The position numbers and the translations under genes were made by a program. The notes beneath the pieces are model-generated. The model was not told the origin of the DNA. It saw only the letters and a program-made list of their open reading frames with translations, and did not search any database. From NCBI RefSeq assembly GCF_021869535.1, contig NW_026262712.1, positions 107,505,640 to 107,569,639 on the forward strand: a stretch of 64,000 bases of DNA. The letters are read 5' to 3'. Each line of letters starts with the position of its first letter. Position 1 is the stretch's first letter. Shown here in pieces: positions 39,802 through 50,021 of the stretch. This stretch comes from Mytilus californianus. Taxonomy: Eukaryota; Mollusca; Bivalvia; Mytilida; Mytilidae.

Positions 39802-39918
39802 CTAAATTGAGGGCATATACTGCCTGTTTCTCAGATATGAAGTACTTTCTTTGGTGTATCCAAAGTTCCGGTAACCAGTTCGGTCTGGTGTGTAAATAAC
39901 GGTATATTGATCTTGCAC
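39802..39918 (-). CDS. Possible terminal exon of an unknown minus-strand gene
   Basis: On the minus strand, an acceptor (ACTTTCAAACATTTATAG, just above 39918) is followed by 38 open codons ending in TAG at 39802-39804. The peptide includes VQDQYTVIYTPDRTGYRNFG and ends YMPSI; its composition (Tyr, Arg, Thr, Gly, little Phe or Ile) is unlike the surrounding AT-rich frames. I found no convincing upstream exon before the heat-shock gene, so this could be chance. Two longer frames overlap it on the same strand and look worse. I do not recognise the product. Confidence 0.3.
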   Translation of the reverse strand: MQDQYTVIYTPDRTGYRNFGYTKESTSYLRNRQYMPSI

Positions 39919-40489
39919 CTATAAATGTTTGAAAGTAAAACAAAATAGATGGGAATGGGGGCCGACATACACTTGAAAACTTGCATGCATATACTAAAAA
40001 AATTAACAGAGTTCCAACGTCCCCCGCGTTGCACATTTTATCTGCCTAAGGGCAATAACCAATATGAAAAATTCTTTTTTTTTATTTTTAGACAAAATAT
40101 CTTATAAGAAATGTAGGCATGAGATCGCTAACAATGTTTTTTCTCATATATTTCTATCTAGCTGTAAAAATAGTTTGTCGGCACTCTTCCAAGACCTTAC
40201 TTATATCAGCCTTTGATATAAACTTCATGAATATTCGACAAGAAATGTAGGCGTGAGGGTGCTTAAAGTGCAATGTTCAATATAAATTGGACGTCAAGCA
40301 ACCAACAATCAATCAATCAATATAAATTAAATTCAAAGAGACATTGCTCCTGTAAAAATTACAGATCAATGCTGATTTTCGAACTCACGCAAGATATTGC
40401 TGATATAAATTAAACCTATGATATACATTTCATATCAATCCTACCATAAATGTAGGTGTGAGAGTGCTTACAATGCTTACACAACCCGT
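39919..40489. other. Intergenic stretch with a (CAAT)n tail
   Basis: No gene seen. CAATCAATCAATCAAT at about 40307-40322 follows GGACGTCAAGCAACCAA, which looks like the 3' tail of a short interspersed element; its 5' end is unclear. Confidence 0.45.
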
Positions 40490-40668
40490 TGTGTTGCTCG
40501 TGTTATTACAAACCCGGTGATAAGTCTAATTCGGAAGGTCACATTCGGGGAATAAGGGACGGGATTATAGTTACGACAATTGGAACATAAATAATGGTTT
40601 TCGATAAATCCGTCTTGGTTGTGTATTGATTTAAAGAATAGGCATGCATCGTACAGCTCCTCCCACCC
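40490..40668 (-). repeat. Dispersed mussel repeat fragment, minus strand
   Basis: On the reverse strand it reads TTGTCGTAACTATAATCCC, then CCGAATTAGACTTATCACC and AACACGAGCAACACAACGGG. These words belong, as I remember them, upstream of the CAGGATCTGCTTACC part of the family at 29999 and 45586. The 64- and 69-codon frames across it are by-products. Confidence 0.55.
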
Positions 40669-40927
40669 CAAAAAATGATTATGCTATCCTTTAACGATGA
40701 CAATATTTTTGAAACTCTTATTTCAAAAAAGGTGCGAAAAAAAATCATGAAATTTTATTAAAAAAAATCTATTATAACATAAAAGTTAAAACAATCCTTG
40801 AAATATATACATTTGTATTCTTAACATCATACTAAAGAAAAATACTTCCTACTTCTAAACATTCCAAAATTATGACATCTTAATTGCACATCGTTTGAGA
40901 ACGCAAGGTAAACAGTTGATCATTCGG

Positions 40928-40937
40928 TTATATTTAG
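40928..40937 (+). promoter_or_regulatory. Possible TATA box of the small heat-shock gene
   Basis: TTATATTTAG lies about 130 bp before the chosen start codon. A clear heat-shock element (alternating GAA and TTC at 5-bp spacing) was not found; only scattered TTC words (ACTTCCTACTTCTAAACATTCC region, about 40845-40866) occur upstream. Weak evidence. Confidence 0.25.
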
Positions 40938-41061
40938 TATCTCCCTACTACATTTGGATCGGAGTTTCTGATAATAATTTTCTCATCTTTTACCACTAAT
41001 TATACAAAAGCAAACACGAGTGTTTGTGAAACACTTGAAGAAATCACGTTCTACACAACGG

Positions 41062-41607
41062 ATGCAGGAAGCAGACGATAGTTTCGAAATGTCGAGCCGC
41101 ATTGTTCCAGTAAAGCGTTATGATTGGAATTTTTTCGACAAGCAAATGGATATGTTCCCATCTTTCAAAGATAATTTCGACAAAGATTTTTTCAGTGATG
41201 TCAAGTCCACAAGTATGGATGAAGAAATAGCAAGGATGAAACGGGAAATGTTTAACCTGACAACACCAGAGTCAAATTTGAAAGTAGAGCAACCTTTTGT
41301 TCAGGATTTTACTGGAGATAAGAAAATGGCTCTACGGTTTGATTGCAGTCAGTTTAATCCTGAGGAAATTCAAGTCAAAACCATGGACAAACAATTAACT
41401 GTACATGCCAAACATGAAGAAGTATCACCGGGAAGAAAAGTGTTCAGAGAATTCACCAAGTCGTACACTTTACCACAGGATGTTGATCCCTTGTCATTGA
41501 AGTCAAGTTTGACCAAAGACGGATTTTTACAGGTTGAAGCTCCTGCACCTAAAACATGTATTGCAAGGAAGGAAATCTTTATTCCAATTGAGAAAATGCT
41601 TAGGTAA
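41062..41607 (+). CDS. Small heat-shock protein (HSP20/alpha-crystallin family)
   Basis: Intronless frame of 181 residues from the ATG at 41062 to TAA at 41605-41607. The frame stays open upstream to 41020 but has no ATG there. A second Met at 41089 (MSSRIVPVKRYDW, with G at -3) is an equally plausible start. The alpha-crystallin domain spans residues 79-161: RFDCSQFNPEEIQVKT, DKQLTVHAKHEE, the arginine-bearing GRKVFREF stretch and KDGFLQVEAP with the conserved G-x-L. The C-terminal IFIPI supplies the I-x-I anchor used in oligomer assembly. The protein should be a cytosolic ATP-independent chaperone that holds unfolding proteins. Length is usual for the family. It stands alone; a poly(A) signal candidate follows at 41973. 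Confidence 0.95.
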   Translation: MQEADDSFEMSSRIVPVKRYDWNFFDKQMDMFPSFKDNFDKDFFSDVKSTSMDEEIARMKREMFNLTTPESNLKVEQPFVQDFTGDKKMALRFDCSQFNPEEIQVKTMDKQLTVHAKHEEVSPGRKVFREFTKSYTLPQDVDPLSLKSSLTKDGFLQVEAPAPKTCIARKEIFIPIEKMLR

Positions 41608-41685
41608 ATAATTCAAACTAATTGAGCCAGCAACATGCCGATTATATATAACATGCTGTATCGGAAACCACCAGTGAGAAACTAT

Positions 41686-41795
41686 TTTGACCGTTTCAAT
41701 GAGGCATTGCTATTTATGTACAATATCGGAGAAAAGTAATTTTGACCGTTTCAGTGATGCATTGCTATCTATGTACAATATCAGAGACTTTGGAT
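41686..41795 (+). repeat. 55-bp direct duplication after the heat-shock gene
   Basis: TTTGACCGTTTCA begins at 41686 and again at 41741; two 55-bp units with a few differences. It lies in the likely 3' untranslated region. No function is evident. Confidence 0.9.
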
Positions 41796-41972
41796 ACTGT
41801 GCTAAAAATGACAATTAATTCAGTATTTTTGCAGTTTTTAACAATTTTAACAATTTGTTTACATATAAGGTTTCGTAGTAGTAGCTTTATATATGTTATT
41901 GTACATGTTTTGGACTATCATTCCCAGATCAGTTTCTGTGACAAGACAATTATTTGAATTCAGTTGTAAGCA

Positions 41973-41978
41973 AATAAA
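41973..41978 (+). terminator. Candidate poly(A) signal for the heat-shock gene
   Basis: AATAAA, the first canonical signal downstream of the stop codon; another AATAAA occurs near 42020. Which one is used cannot be told from sequence alone. Confidence 0.4.
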
Positions 41979-42528
41979 AATGTATAAGCAATTATTCGTA
42001 AGTATTTTTTTAAAGAAAATAAAACAACATTTTCCTCCCATTTCGACACCAACACTACTTGATGTGTTGTGTAGTGCAATTTATGAATTAGAGTTCTTTT
42101 GAAAGTACTATGAACTATTATTGAGCAATTCAGTGGCCATCTTGAATTTCATAGTAGGTCATATTAAAATAAAATTATGAAATTGGCAATTTGAAGAATT
42201 CTGTACGTAAAGCTTCCATATTTTACAGTATTTTCTATTCATAATAATATATCAGTCATATTAGTCTATGAGCAACGAACACCAGACGTATTTTGAAAAG
42301 TGTGTAATTTCAAGCGCAAATTGATTTCTCAGTCAAATAAAAACCGATAATTTCACTTGTGAAATAAACGTGGTTATTTCACTGTCTGACGTCATACAAC
42401 AATAGGCGTTGTCAAGACGTCGATAACGTCGGATCAAAACAAATTGTGAATGCGTAGAAAAAAGATATAGTTCCTTACATTTTCTACATTAATTTCATTA
42501 AAAAAAGCCATTTGCCAATGTAATAAAA

Positions 42529-42688
42529 AGAATAACTAATCAAAGAATTCAAATATCGAAAAATATTCAACTCGTGACCGAACAACACTGATAATTAACT
42601 CATGCGCTACGCGCATTCGTGAATTAATGTGTTGTTCGGTCACTCGTTGAATATTTTTCTCTATTTGAATTCTTCGATTAGTTATTCT
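42529..42688. repeat. Perfectly sized hairpin: 60-bp inverted arms, 40-bp loop
   Basis: 42529-42588 and 42629-42688 are reverse complements with about four mismatches (shared core GTGTTGTTCGGTCAC). The 40-bp centre, with ATGCGCTACGCGCAT at 42602-42616, is itself nearly palindromic. This is the form of a fold-back or MITE-type element. The flanking 42340-42520 includes TGACGTCA at 42387 and may belong to the same element. Confidence 0.9.
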
Positions 42689-42699
42689 ATAATTAATCA

Positions 42700-43252
42700 T
42701 ACTGTAATTTTTACCAGTAATTAATTATTTTTAAAAGTAAGCAGTTGTCAGAAAATATTTCCTCCTATGTAGTAAGATGAGTTGGGATGAAATTTTTTAA
42801 CCAAAACACAAAATCTTGAGATTATTCGCCACACAGTTATAGCAGTTCTACGAACTGACTTCAGGATAACGTATGACCGTCCAGTGTAAGTGGACTATTT
42901 ACTGTAGAGGGTAATGCATTTGAAAACAAAAGACTGATTTAAGTGCAATCGTTCGTAAAGATTACAAACAACATCATGGTAGCATTACTAGTATTATACA
43001 CACCTATCTAATGATTGTACAAATCTTCACGACTATTTAAAACGAAGACTGATGCACTTTGGTGTGCTACAATAGAAAAACAATCATATACAAAGTCATA
43101 TTTGAAGACAGCAGTAAAATATAAATATATAACAAACAACCAATTTTTAAATTCATAGTTGAGAAATTAAGAAATTTAGTCAGCACTGTTATTGTGTAAC
43201 ATTAAAATAAGTCATTAGACTTTGCAGCTTTTCTTCATATGGGTTTTCCATA
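42700..43252. other. Intergenic stretch, nothing recognised
   Basis: AT-rich, with no open frame above 60 codons and no repeat or RNA gene that I can name. Confidence 0.5.
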
Positions 43253-43380
43253 TATTCAGGTATATATGATATATGATTGCTAATGAGACAACTCTCCACC
43301 ACAGACAAAATGACATAGAAGTTAACAACTATAGGTCACCGTAAGGCCTTCAACAATGAGCAAAACCCATTCCGCATAGC
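43253..43380 (+). repeat. Dispersed mussel repeat
   Basis: It contains TGCTAATGAGACAACTCTCC, TTAACAACTATAGGTCACCG and GGCCTTCAACAATGAGC, a series I remember as one of the most common mussel repeats. A second, shorter piece is at 59660-59712. Confidence 0.65.
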
Positions 43381-43445
43381 CCCGAAATGACAAATGTAAT
43401 AATATGTTAGAAAACCAAAACATGTTGAATACAAAGGCGGATTCA

Positions 43446-43471
43446 GGGGGGGGGGGGGGGGGGGGGGGGGG
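43446..43471 (+). repeat. Run of 26 G residues
   Basis: An uninterrupted G tract preceded by GGCGGATTCA and followed by AATACCCGG. It can form G-quadruplexes on the plus strand, and its length may be uncertain in the assembly. A similar 20-G tract lies at 58624-58643. Confidence 0.97.
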
Positions 43472-43479
43472 AATACCCG

Positions 43480-44860
43480 GTCCCCTCTTATGAAGCTACA
43501 TACATGGTTACAAGTCTCACTCCTAACGTTGTTTTGTTGAGCCTCCCGCACCCCCAGATAATACTAACGAATGTTTATCTATGATATTCCCATAGAGCAT
43601 AACATTGAACATATCGTTGTCAATCTAAATTATATTTGAAAACTAGTGGTTTACTTATAACTTCTTAAAAGAAAATATTTTCAGTTATGTGTAACGATGA
43701 TATTAAAATATATTTGAATTTACATAAAACAAATAATAAAAAGTGTGCATTTTACGGCTTGTTAATCGCTGCACACCAACTCATCAATTTGTCAAAAACA
43801 ATCCGAGGAAGAAGGCATAATAAGATGTCTGTGGTTTCAACAACGCAAATACAATAATCAAATGTCAGCAGGCCGGAAATATATTGGAAGATAATTATAA
43901 ACTTTTGATGTACGTGGAATATGATTACAAACTTTTGATGCACGTGGAATATGTATATCTATTCTCAATAGTCTACAGTGCATCAAACGTAAAGAAAATA
44001 TGCAGAGTTTACAATCTGGGTAATTCTTATTGTTTTAAGATAAAGTCACCCACTTGAAAAACAGAACAAAACAAAGTATCACCCACCTCATAGCCAAAAA
44101 ATAATAAAATAACTGAACGTTAGATAAAGAAGTTTTGTTATTATGCCAAGTGCACTCGGTTGGTTGATTAATTGCTATGACAAAAACATACAAAAACACG
44201 AGCGTACCTTTGCTCCTGAACTTCCTCATTTTCTGCAAAACGACATTAATTGATACTTCTTACAAAAATTCTATATATCAATGTCTTGTCACATTGTATA
44301 TGAAATTGACCTTGGGAATAAATTAGAAAGGGAAAGGAAAGATGCAGAATTGCGTAATTATTTACCAATTGGGGAAAATAAAAGATATAACGAGTTACAA
44401 CCTAACGTCATGTATATAGTACTTGTATCATGGACCAAATTATAAAAGCACAGTCGAATAACAGTAAACAGCAATGCTTGTGCTGTGTGTTGTTTAACAT
44501 CTCTAGTTAAACAATACCATCCTGATGTTCATGACATAATTATACAGAAAGTTTTGAAATGTCGGCATTTATGAATTTGAAACCTACAAATTTGTTTCAA
44601 AAGCTTTGTAAGTAACTAGTGTATGCGGAATTGCAAATGGATATCGAAAAAACGATGAATGCAAATTTTCCCCATTCCGAGTTTAAACAAATTGAATATC
44701 CTGCAGTTAGAAGTATAAATTTTTTTTGAATGCATGAATATATATAAAAAAAATCTTGAAAAATTTGACTTGAAGTTGTCTTTTCCTAAAAGCCTATCCA
44801 CCAAATTTTATTAAAAAATAATATGTTGATGCCATTGAAATGTCCATATTTGCTTATCAT
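43480..44860. other. Intergenic stretch, no supported gene
   Basis: Open frames of 62-71 codons without domains. A short direct repeat occurs near 43894-43945 (ATAAACTTTTGATGTACGTGGA, then ACAAACTTTTGATGCACGTGGA). Nothing else recognised. Confidence 0.5.
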
Positions 44861-45099
44861 TTTTGCGAAATTTACGTGTATTCAATGAGCCATGGGTTCC
44901 TAGTGGTAATGTTGAAGTTATCTGGGTACAGATACGCAATTCATTTCAGGTAGGCGGGGGTGGTACCCTTTTCCTCAAGTCATCTGCCTATATCGTAAAC
45001 TTAGATATGTATGATGGCTCGTTTCGAGTCCAATATCACTGCACAGAGATATTTTGTTAACGCACTATTTTTGTGTTCCTCACTTTGAGGCGTATTAGG

Positions 45100-45262
45100 G
45101 ATATTGACCCATCTATAAGGAAGTTTTACGGTCGCCAACATGAGTTGGTTGATTGTTATGGAATATTTATGTCACAGATGACCACGGATATGTTCCATTT
45201 GTCGAATACATTCTCCCAACCTTTTTTAATCGAGTATAACATCATTAAACGACGCTTAAGGT
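45100..45262 (+). repeat. Dispersed mussel repeat, 5' part
   Basis: GAAGTTTTACGGTCGCCAAC, GAGTTGGTTGATTGTTATGG and GGATATGTTCCATTTGTCG match, from memory, the beginning of the same family that continues at 45586. Between them another repeat appears to be inserted, including AAATGCCTGTACTAAGTCAG and TTTGATGTGTTTGAGCTTTT near 45447-45500. Confidence 0.5.
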
Positions 45263-45585
45263 AGATCGGCTGGCTTCCGCAATCTTGGGTTGCAGTTTAG
45301 ACAATATTGCACAATCTGCACTCTGAAAAAAGCTCCGTGATCATACTTCTTGATTATATTTTTTAAAAAGCATGATATAAACTACATTTTGGCAAATTAG
45401 AATAAAAATCTATCGATTTTAATATACGAATCTCCCTTTATTAAGGAAATGCCTGTACTAAGTCAGCTGTTTTCCATTCGTTTGATGTGTTTGAGCTTTT
45501 GATTTTGATTTTGCCATTTGATAAGGAAATTTCCTTGGAGTTCGGTATTTCTGTTATTTTACTTTTTCCTTAACACCGAATTTGT

Positions 45586-46465
45586 ACCTACAGTGAGTAG
45601 AACGATGGATGCCACATGTAAAGCAGGATATGCGTACCCTTCATCGTCCTCGGTTTTGAGTGGTGTATGTGTTGCTCAGTCTTTAGGTTATGAGTGGTGT
45701 ATGTGTTGCTCAGTCTTTAGGTTTTGAGTTGTGTATGTATTGCTCAGTCTTTAGGTTTTGAGTGGTGTATGTGTTGCTCAGTCTTTAGGTTTTGGGTGGT
45801 GTATGTGTTTCTCAGTCTTTAGGTTTTGAGTGGTGTATGTGTTGCTCAGTCTTTAGGTTATGAGTGGTGTATGTGTTGCTCAGTCTTTAGGTTTTGAGTG
45901 GTGTATGTGTTGCTCAGTCATTAGGTTTTGAGTGGTGTATGTGTTGCTCAGTCTTTAGGTTTTGAGTGGTGTATGTGTTGCTCAGTCTTTAGGTTTTGAG
46001 TGGTGTATGTGTTGCTCAGTCTTTAGGTTTTGAGTGGTGTATGTGTTGCTCAGTCTTTAGGTTTTGAGTGGTGTATGTGTTGCTCAGTCTTTAGGTTTTG
46101 AGTGGTGTATGTGTTGCTCAGTCTTTAGGTTTTGAGTGGTGTATGTGTTGCTCAGTCTTTAGGTTTTGAGTGGTGTATGTGTTGCTCAGTCTTTAGGTTT
46201 TGAGTGGTGTATGTGTTGCTCAGTCTTTAGGTTTTGAGTGGTGTATGTGTTGCTCAGTCTTTAGGTTATGAGTGGTGTATGTGTTGCTCAGTCTTTAGGT
46301 TTTGAGTGGTGTATGTGTTGCTCAGTCTTTAGGTTTTGAGTGGTGTATGTGTTGCTCAGTCTTTAGGTCTTGTAGTGTTTTGTGGACTGTTGCTTGTCTT
46401 TTCGTCGTTTTTTCCCATGATTTTGTCGGTCTCTCTTCAACGTTTTTTATTCCGCCTTTTTTTTT
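45586..46465 (+). repeat. Dispersed mussel repeat disrupted by a minisatellite
   Basis: It begins ACCTACAGTGAGTAGAACGA, continues with GATGCCACATGTAAAGCAGG and resumes after the minisatellite with GTGTTTTGTGGACTGTTGC. The family normally has one GTGTTGCTCAGTCTTTAG-like word at this place; here it has been expanded to 21 units. Confidence 0.55.
45654..46367 (+). repeat. 34-bp minisatellite, 21 copies
   Basis: Unit TTTTGAGTGGTGTATGTG... of 34 bp (ending CTCAGTCTTTAGG), repeated 21 times over exactly 714 bp with only scattered base changes. Because 34 is not a multiple of three, reading frames rotate; the 63-95-codon frames at its right end are by-products. Confidence 0.97.
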
Positions 46466-46634
46466 TTTACTTTTTTTTCCTAGATACATATATGTATATA
46501 TTTTTTTTGTCGGCTCTAGTTGCATAAAAAAATTCATAAAATTTTGTGTGATCGTCAATTTAAGTGCATGTTACCATCGTCATTTTTGAAAAAAACGAGC
46601 ACGATGAAGACTGATCAGCGATAGTCGACTATTG

Positions 46635-46642
46635 TGACGTCA
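46635..46642 (+). promoter_or_regulatory. CRE-like TGACGTCA upstream of the F-BAR-like gene
   Basis: A perfect 8-bp CRE palindrome 65 bp before the first ATG of the nine-exon gene, with CATGACATCACC following. CREB/ATF factors bind this word (established). No TATA box is evident. Its position near the presumed transcription start is suggestive only. Confidence 0.45.
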
Positions 46643-46706
46643 TGACATCACCAAATCAACCATCTACGTTACGGTTATTGTTTAGATAAATGGAGCCGTA
46701 CGTACA

Positions 46707-46786
46707 ATGATGGCAATGCAGAAAGCAGAGGCATTGCCGTTCCTAACAGTTGACGAGGCTATAAAAAGAAGTAAACATACATTAAG
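46707..46786 (+). CDS. F-BAR-like gene, exon 1
   Basis: Starts with two adjacent ATGs (46707 and 46710), both with A at -3; the second also has G at +4. It encodes residues 1-26 (MMAMQKAEALPFLTVDEAIK...) and ends in phase 2 at the donor AAG|GTATCT. A six-codon upstream frame beginning at ATG 46690 overlaps the start and ends in TGA at 46708, which could lower translation. Exon 1 is the least secure exon because its 5' end rests only on the ATG context. Confidence 0.65.
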
Positions 46787-47269
46787 GTATCTTGAATATA
46801 TCGTTTCAATGTTATTTGTTCAAGAAAAATATCCTGATGTCTTTCCAATCACATGTCATATACTTTTGTAAACTTTGTATGTGGTCAAAGATGAATAAAT
46901 TAATTTCAACTAACCTTATTCTTAATAAAGAAACAGAAGATATCAAGAGGACATTCTTCAGCCAAACAATCAAAGATTGGAATAAATTACCACCTGAAAT
47001 TTCAAATCAAACCTCTACAGACAACTTTAAGGATGCACTTACCCATGAAGTCCTCCTTAAAACATTCTCTCACCTGAACTAAATGTGCCTAATGTTTTTA
47101 TCTTAATATGAAAAAAATATGTAAAAATGTAAAAATTAAAAGTTAAATAAAAATTGTAAAGATTATAAATAAAAGAAAAATTGTAATTAACTTTAAAGCA
47201 TCCTCACTCAGGCATGCGCCGGAAAGTAATCTTCAAAATGTTGATGGTTTTTTGTACCTAAAGAAGAAG

Positions 47270-47420
47270 ACATTCATAACTCATAAGTCGAAGAAAAACT
47301 GATAACGCCATTGCAAAACACGATAAACTACGAAAAGACAAACAAATCCTCCAAACATTACGTAGAAAAACTAAAGACTAAGCTAAAACTGTTTGAAAGC
47401 TGGGATACTATTCAGTCGAA
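47270..47420 (-). repeat. Dispersed mussel repeat in intron 1
   Basis: On the reverse strand it holds the GCAATGGCGTTATCAG, GTCTTTTCGTAGTTTATCG and TTTTTCTACGTAATG words of the family seen at 29999 and 45586. No exon was found elsewhere in intron 1. Confidence 0.5.
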
Positions 47421-47819
47421 TACAAATATCGAAAAATAAAAATAAAAAAAAATTCTACTGCCCGATATCTTAGTCGTTTATTCCTGACCTGTTTTCTACG
47501 ATTAGAAATGATTCCGCTAACACAGCCTGAGTAAATATGTTCGTCCTTAATTCAATATAAACGTATGTTAACGATTTTCGTAGCATGTCACGCGTTTCTG
47601 GGATAACCCTCACCTGGTACGCTCGAGACCAAGACTTTGGAAAGCCCAAAAAAAAAAAAGATCCAGAGCAAAATAAATAATAGGTCAAACAAAAAATGTA
47701 CCCGGTAACGGTAACATTTCTAATGGAGAGTTTTCCTTTCAAGTCAATTCAGGTTTGAGGTTTGAGTTTTGATTTCCATTACATATTGTTTTTCTCTTTG
47801 CGTATGATATTAAGAATGT

Positions 47820-47879
47820 AGGACAGAAAGTCACAGGACAGAAAGTCACAGGAAAAAAAGTCACAGGACAAAAAGTCAG
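47820..47879 (+). repeat. 15-bp tandem repeat, 4 copies
   Basis: AGGACAGAAAGTCAC is repeated four times (last two copies slightly changed) in intron 1. Confidence 0.95.
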
Positions 47880-48051
47880 ACACAAGTCTTACCGAATGCG
47901 ATATTAATATCCTTATAAGGAAAACGACACAAAACTTTGATAAGACAGATAATACTGTATAACCATTTCCAAATTGAACAGTATTTACCGATTCGCAAAC
48001 CAGATATCAAATATCGTGTAATGCTATTTTTGATATTGTACCACGTCATAG

Positions 48052-48167
48052 GTTCCAAGAAGAACTGAGTTTGAGTGTATGGGAAAGAGCGAGAATAGAA
48101 TTGGTGTATATCAGAAATCTTAAAGAATGGATGGTATCTACTGGAAACAAGTTAAATCCAATTTTAG
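48052..48167 (+). CDS. F-BAR-like gene, exon 2 (FCH motif)
   Basis: Acceptor CCACGTCATAG, donor TTTTAG|GTATTA. First base completes AGG (Arg); residues 28-65 include FQEELSLSVWERARIELVYI and end NPIL; ends in phase 1. This exon carries the strongest resemblance to the FCH motif: an E-x-L-helix, R-A-x-I-E, then Y-x-x-x-L. Confidence 0.8.
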
Positions 48168-49888
48168 GTATTACATTCGTTACTATATGATTGGAGATGA
48201 TATATTTCATAGTATAGTTACCAAATATTTCATAAATATAAATTTCTTTCCTAATTAGCTAGACTCAAGCTAGCAGCCACTCGCTAGCAGGCAGTTTTCA
48301 GATATGTCTATAAACTCAAAAGTTGCATAAGACTCAAATGTTTTTATATTATATATAACGCTTTTTAATTAACAGTCGAAGACACTTAAGGATGAATTTA
48401 AAGGGGCATTAGCTACGAGATATAAAAAAAATAAAATATGATTTCTTTTGTTCAATCATTAATGAAAGTGAAATAGTGAAACAATAATTCACTTTTAGCA
48501 GCCAATTTGATTCAATTTTGTCAAAATAAGCTAAGAAAAATCGCTGATTAATTATTCACCTGCAAGTAAATAATTCGACCTCATTGAATCCGTATTCATG
48601 TGACCTTCAATTTAACCCCTAACTGGACATGGATTACGCATGTATTCAGCTATTAAAAGGAAAAAAATGTCAACACTGAAATTGAAACAAGGATGAACCA
48701 TTTAAGTGACTAATTTGATCCACCAAAAATCATTCTTATACAGGTAAAAATGATGATAAACATACTTTTAATCTACAATATGAAATCAAACAGACTAAGA
48801 AAAATCCAATTGCACGTGGTCACTATCTGTTTATATTTATATTCATGTTTATATCGGGTTATATGACCGTCGGCAGTCTTCGGAGGTCATCTGGATGGTT
48901 AATTAGATGGCGTCTAGACAAAAATTCACACGAAATGTTGATACATATTATCGAGTCCATGCATTGCTAATTGTTTATTTTAGACTTTTTTTTAATTTGG
49001 ATATACGTTTTAGTGTGTTATAAATCAAGTTTGAGAATTTGAGTCAAATCGGAGAACATGAATTTGACAGCTAATGTCCCTATTTAAGGAGCGGATCCAT
49101 GTCTTTCTGAAGGAAAAAAAGGGTGGGTGGGGTATTGCCAAAAACGATATATATATACCCCCGAATAAGAAAAATTGTTGGACGATTTTATGCAAAAAAA
49201 AATGATATTTTTTCCGTTCAAAGGAAAAGGGGCGGGGTGGCGTACGCCTTCCATGCCTCATCTGAATCAACCACTGACTTTTACATTTTCATTTCTTGAT
49301 CAAGAATTAACAAACAATTGTATGTTTTATCAGCACATCGCTCTGCACGTTCAAAGAGCGAGCAATTAATTAAAACAAAATATAGGACACTGCGAAAGGG
49401 GAGACATAAGGAAATTCTCTTTTGAAACACAATGTGAAGCAGCGTTTTTCTTTGACAATTGAACCTTAAGAAGCATGGACATGTGGAATCAAATTTTGTG
49501 AAAAATCGTATAAAGATAATATGATTAACCTCCTATTAAAACTTAATACTTTAGAGTAATTAAAATATTATCAAATAATGTACTTTAAACGTAGAGCGCA
49601 TAAACTATCTGTGAAAACATGTCAAAACTAAAAGAAATTATATTCTAATCTTTGATAGACTGGACAAGAAAATACGGGTTGGCATGCAACTGCTACATGG
49701 CATTTTATCACGCACTAATAGAGTTAGATTAGATAATTTTCATTGATATTCACAGAATGATCAAATCTTGTCTCATAATCCAATATTCAGGATATATTGT
49801 AACATCTTTGTGTTTTTGTTTTAATGTTTTTTAATATATTTAACAAAAAACTTCTACCTAAAATTATTTGACGCCATTATTGTTACAG
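48168..49888 (+). other. Intron 2 of the F-BAR-like gene
   Basis: AT-rich, no internal exon or RNA gene seen. It holds a GGAGCGGATCCATG stretch at about 49088, followed by short C- and G-rich runs, resembling the context of the poly-G repeat at 43446. Confidence 0.6.
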
Positions 49889-50021
49889 AAAAGGCAAAAT
49901 ATTGTCCTGATGAAATGGTAGTAAGGAACTTAGTGAAAGAAGCATTATGCACGACAGAGGTCCATCAAAATGTCCATAATGCTATGATGTGTTCTGATGG
50001 ACCATACGCAACTTTACAAAG
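49889..50021 (+). CDS. F-BAR-like gene, exon 3
   Basis: Acceptor TATTGTTACAG, donor CAAAG|GTATAG. AA completes GAA (Glu); residues 67-109 include KAKYCPDEMVVRNLVKEALC and end SDGPYATLQ; ends in phase 2. Its last 29 bases plus the donor are the founder of the 55-bp minisatellite that fills the next 560 bp. Confidence 0.82.

Noticed and set aside
39610-40036. 141-codon minus-strand frame
   Set aside because: Phe/Tyr/Ile-rich composition typical of AT-rich non-coding DNA; the better candidate in this place is the short splice-bounded exon at 39802-39918 in another frame.
41020-41061. N-terminal extension of the heat-shock protein from 41020
   Set aside because: The extension begins with GTG and has no ATG; the eukaryotic start should be 41062 or 41089.
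42387-42394. Second TGACGTCA as a promoter element
   Set aside because: It lies in or beside a fold-back repeat, far from any start codon, so it is probably part of the repeat.
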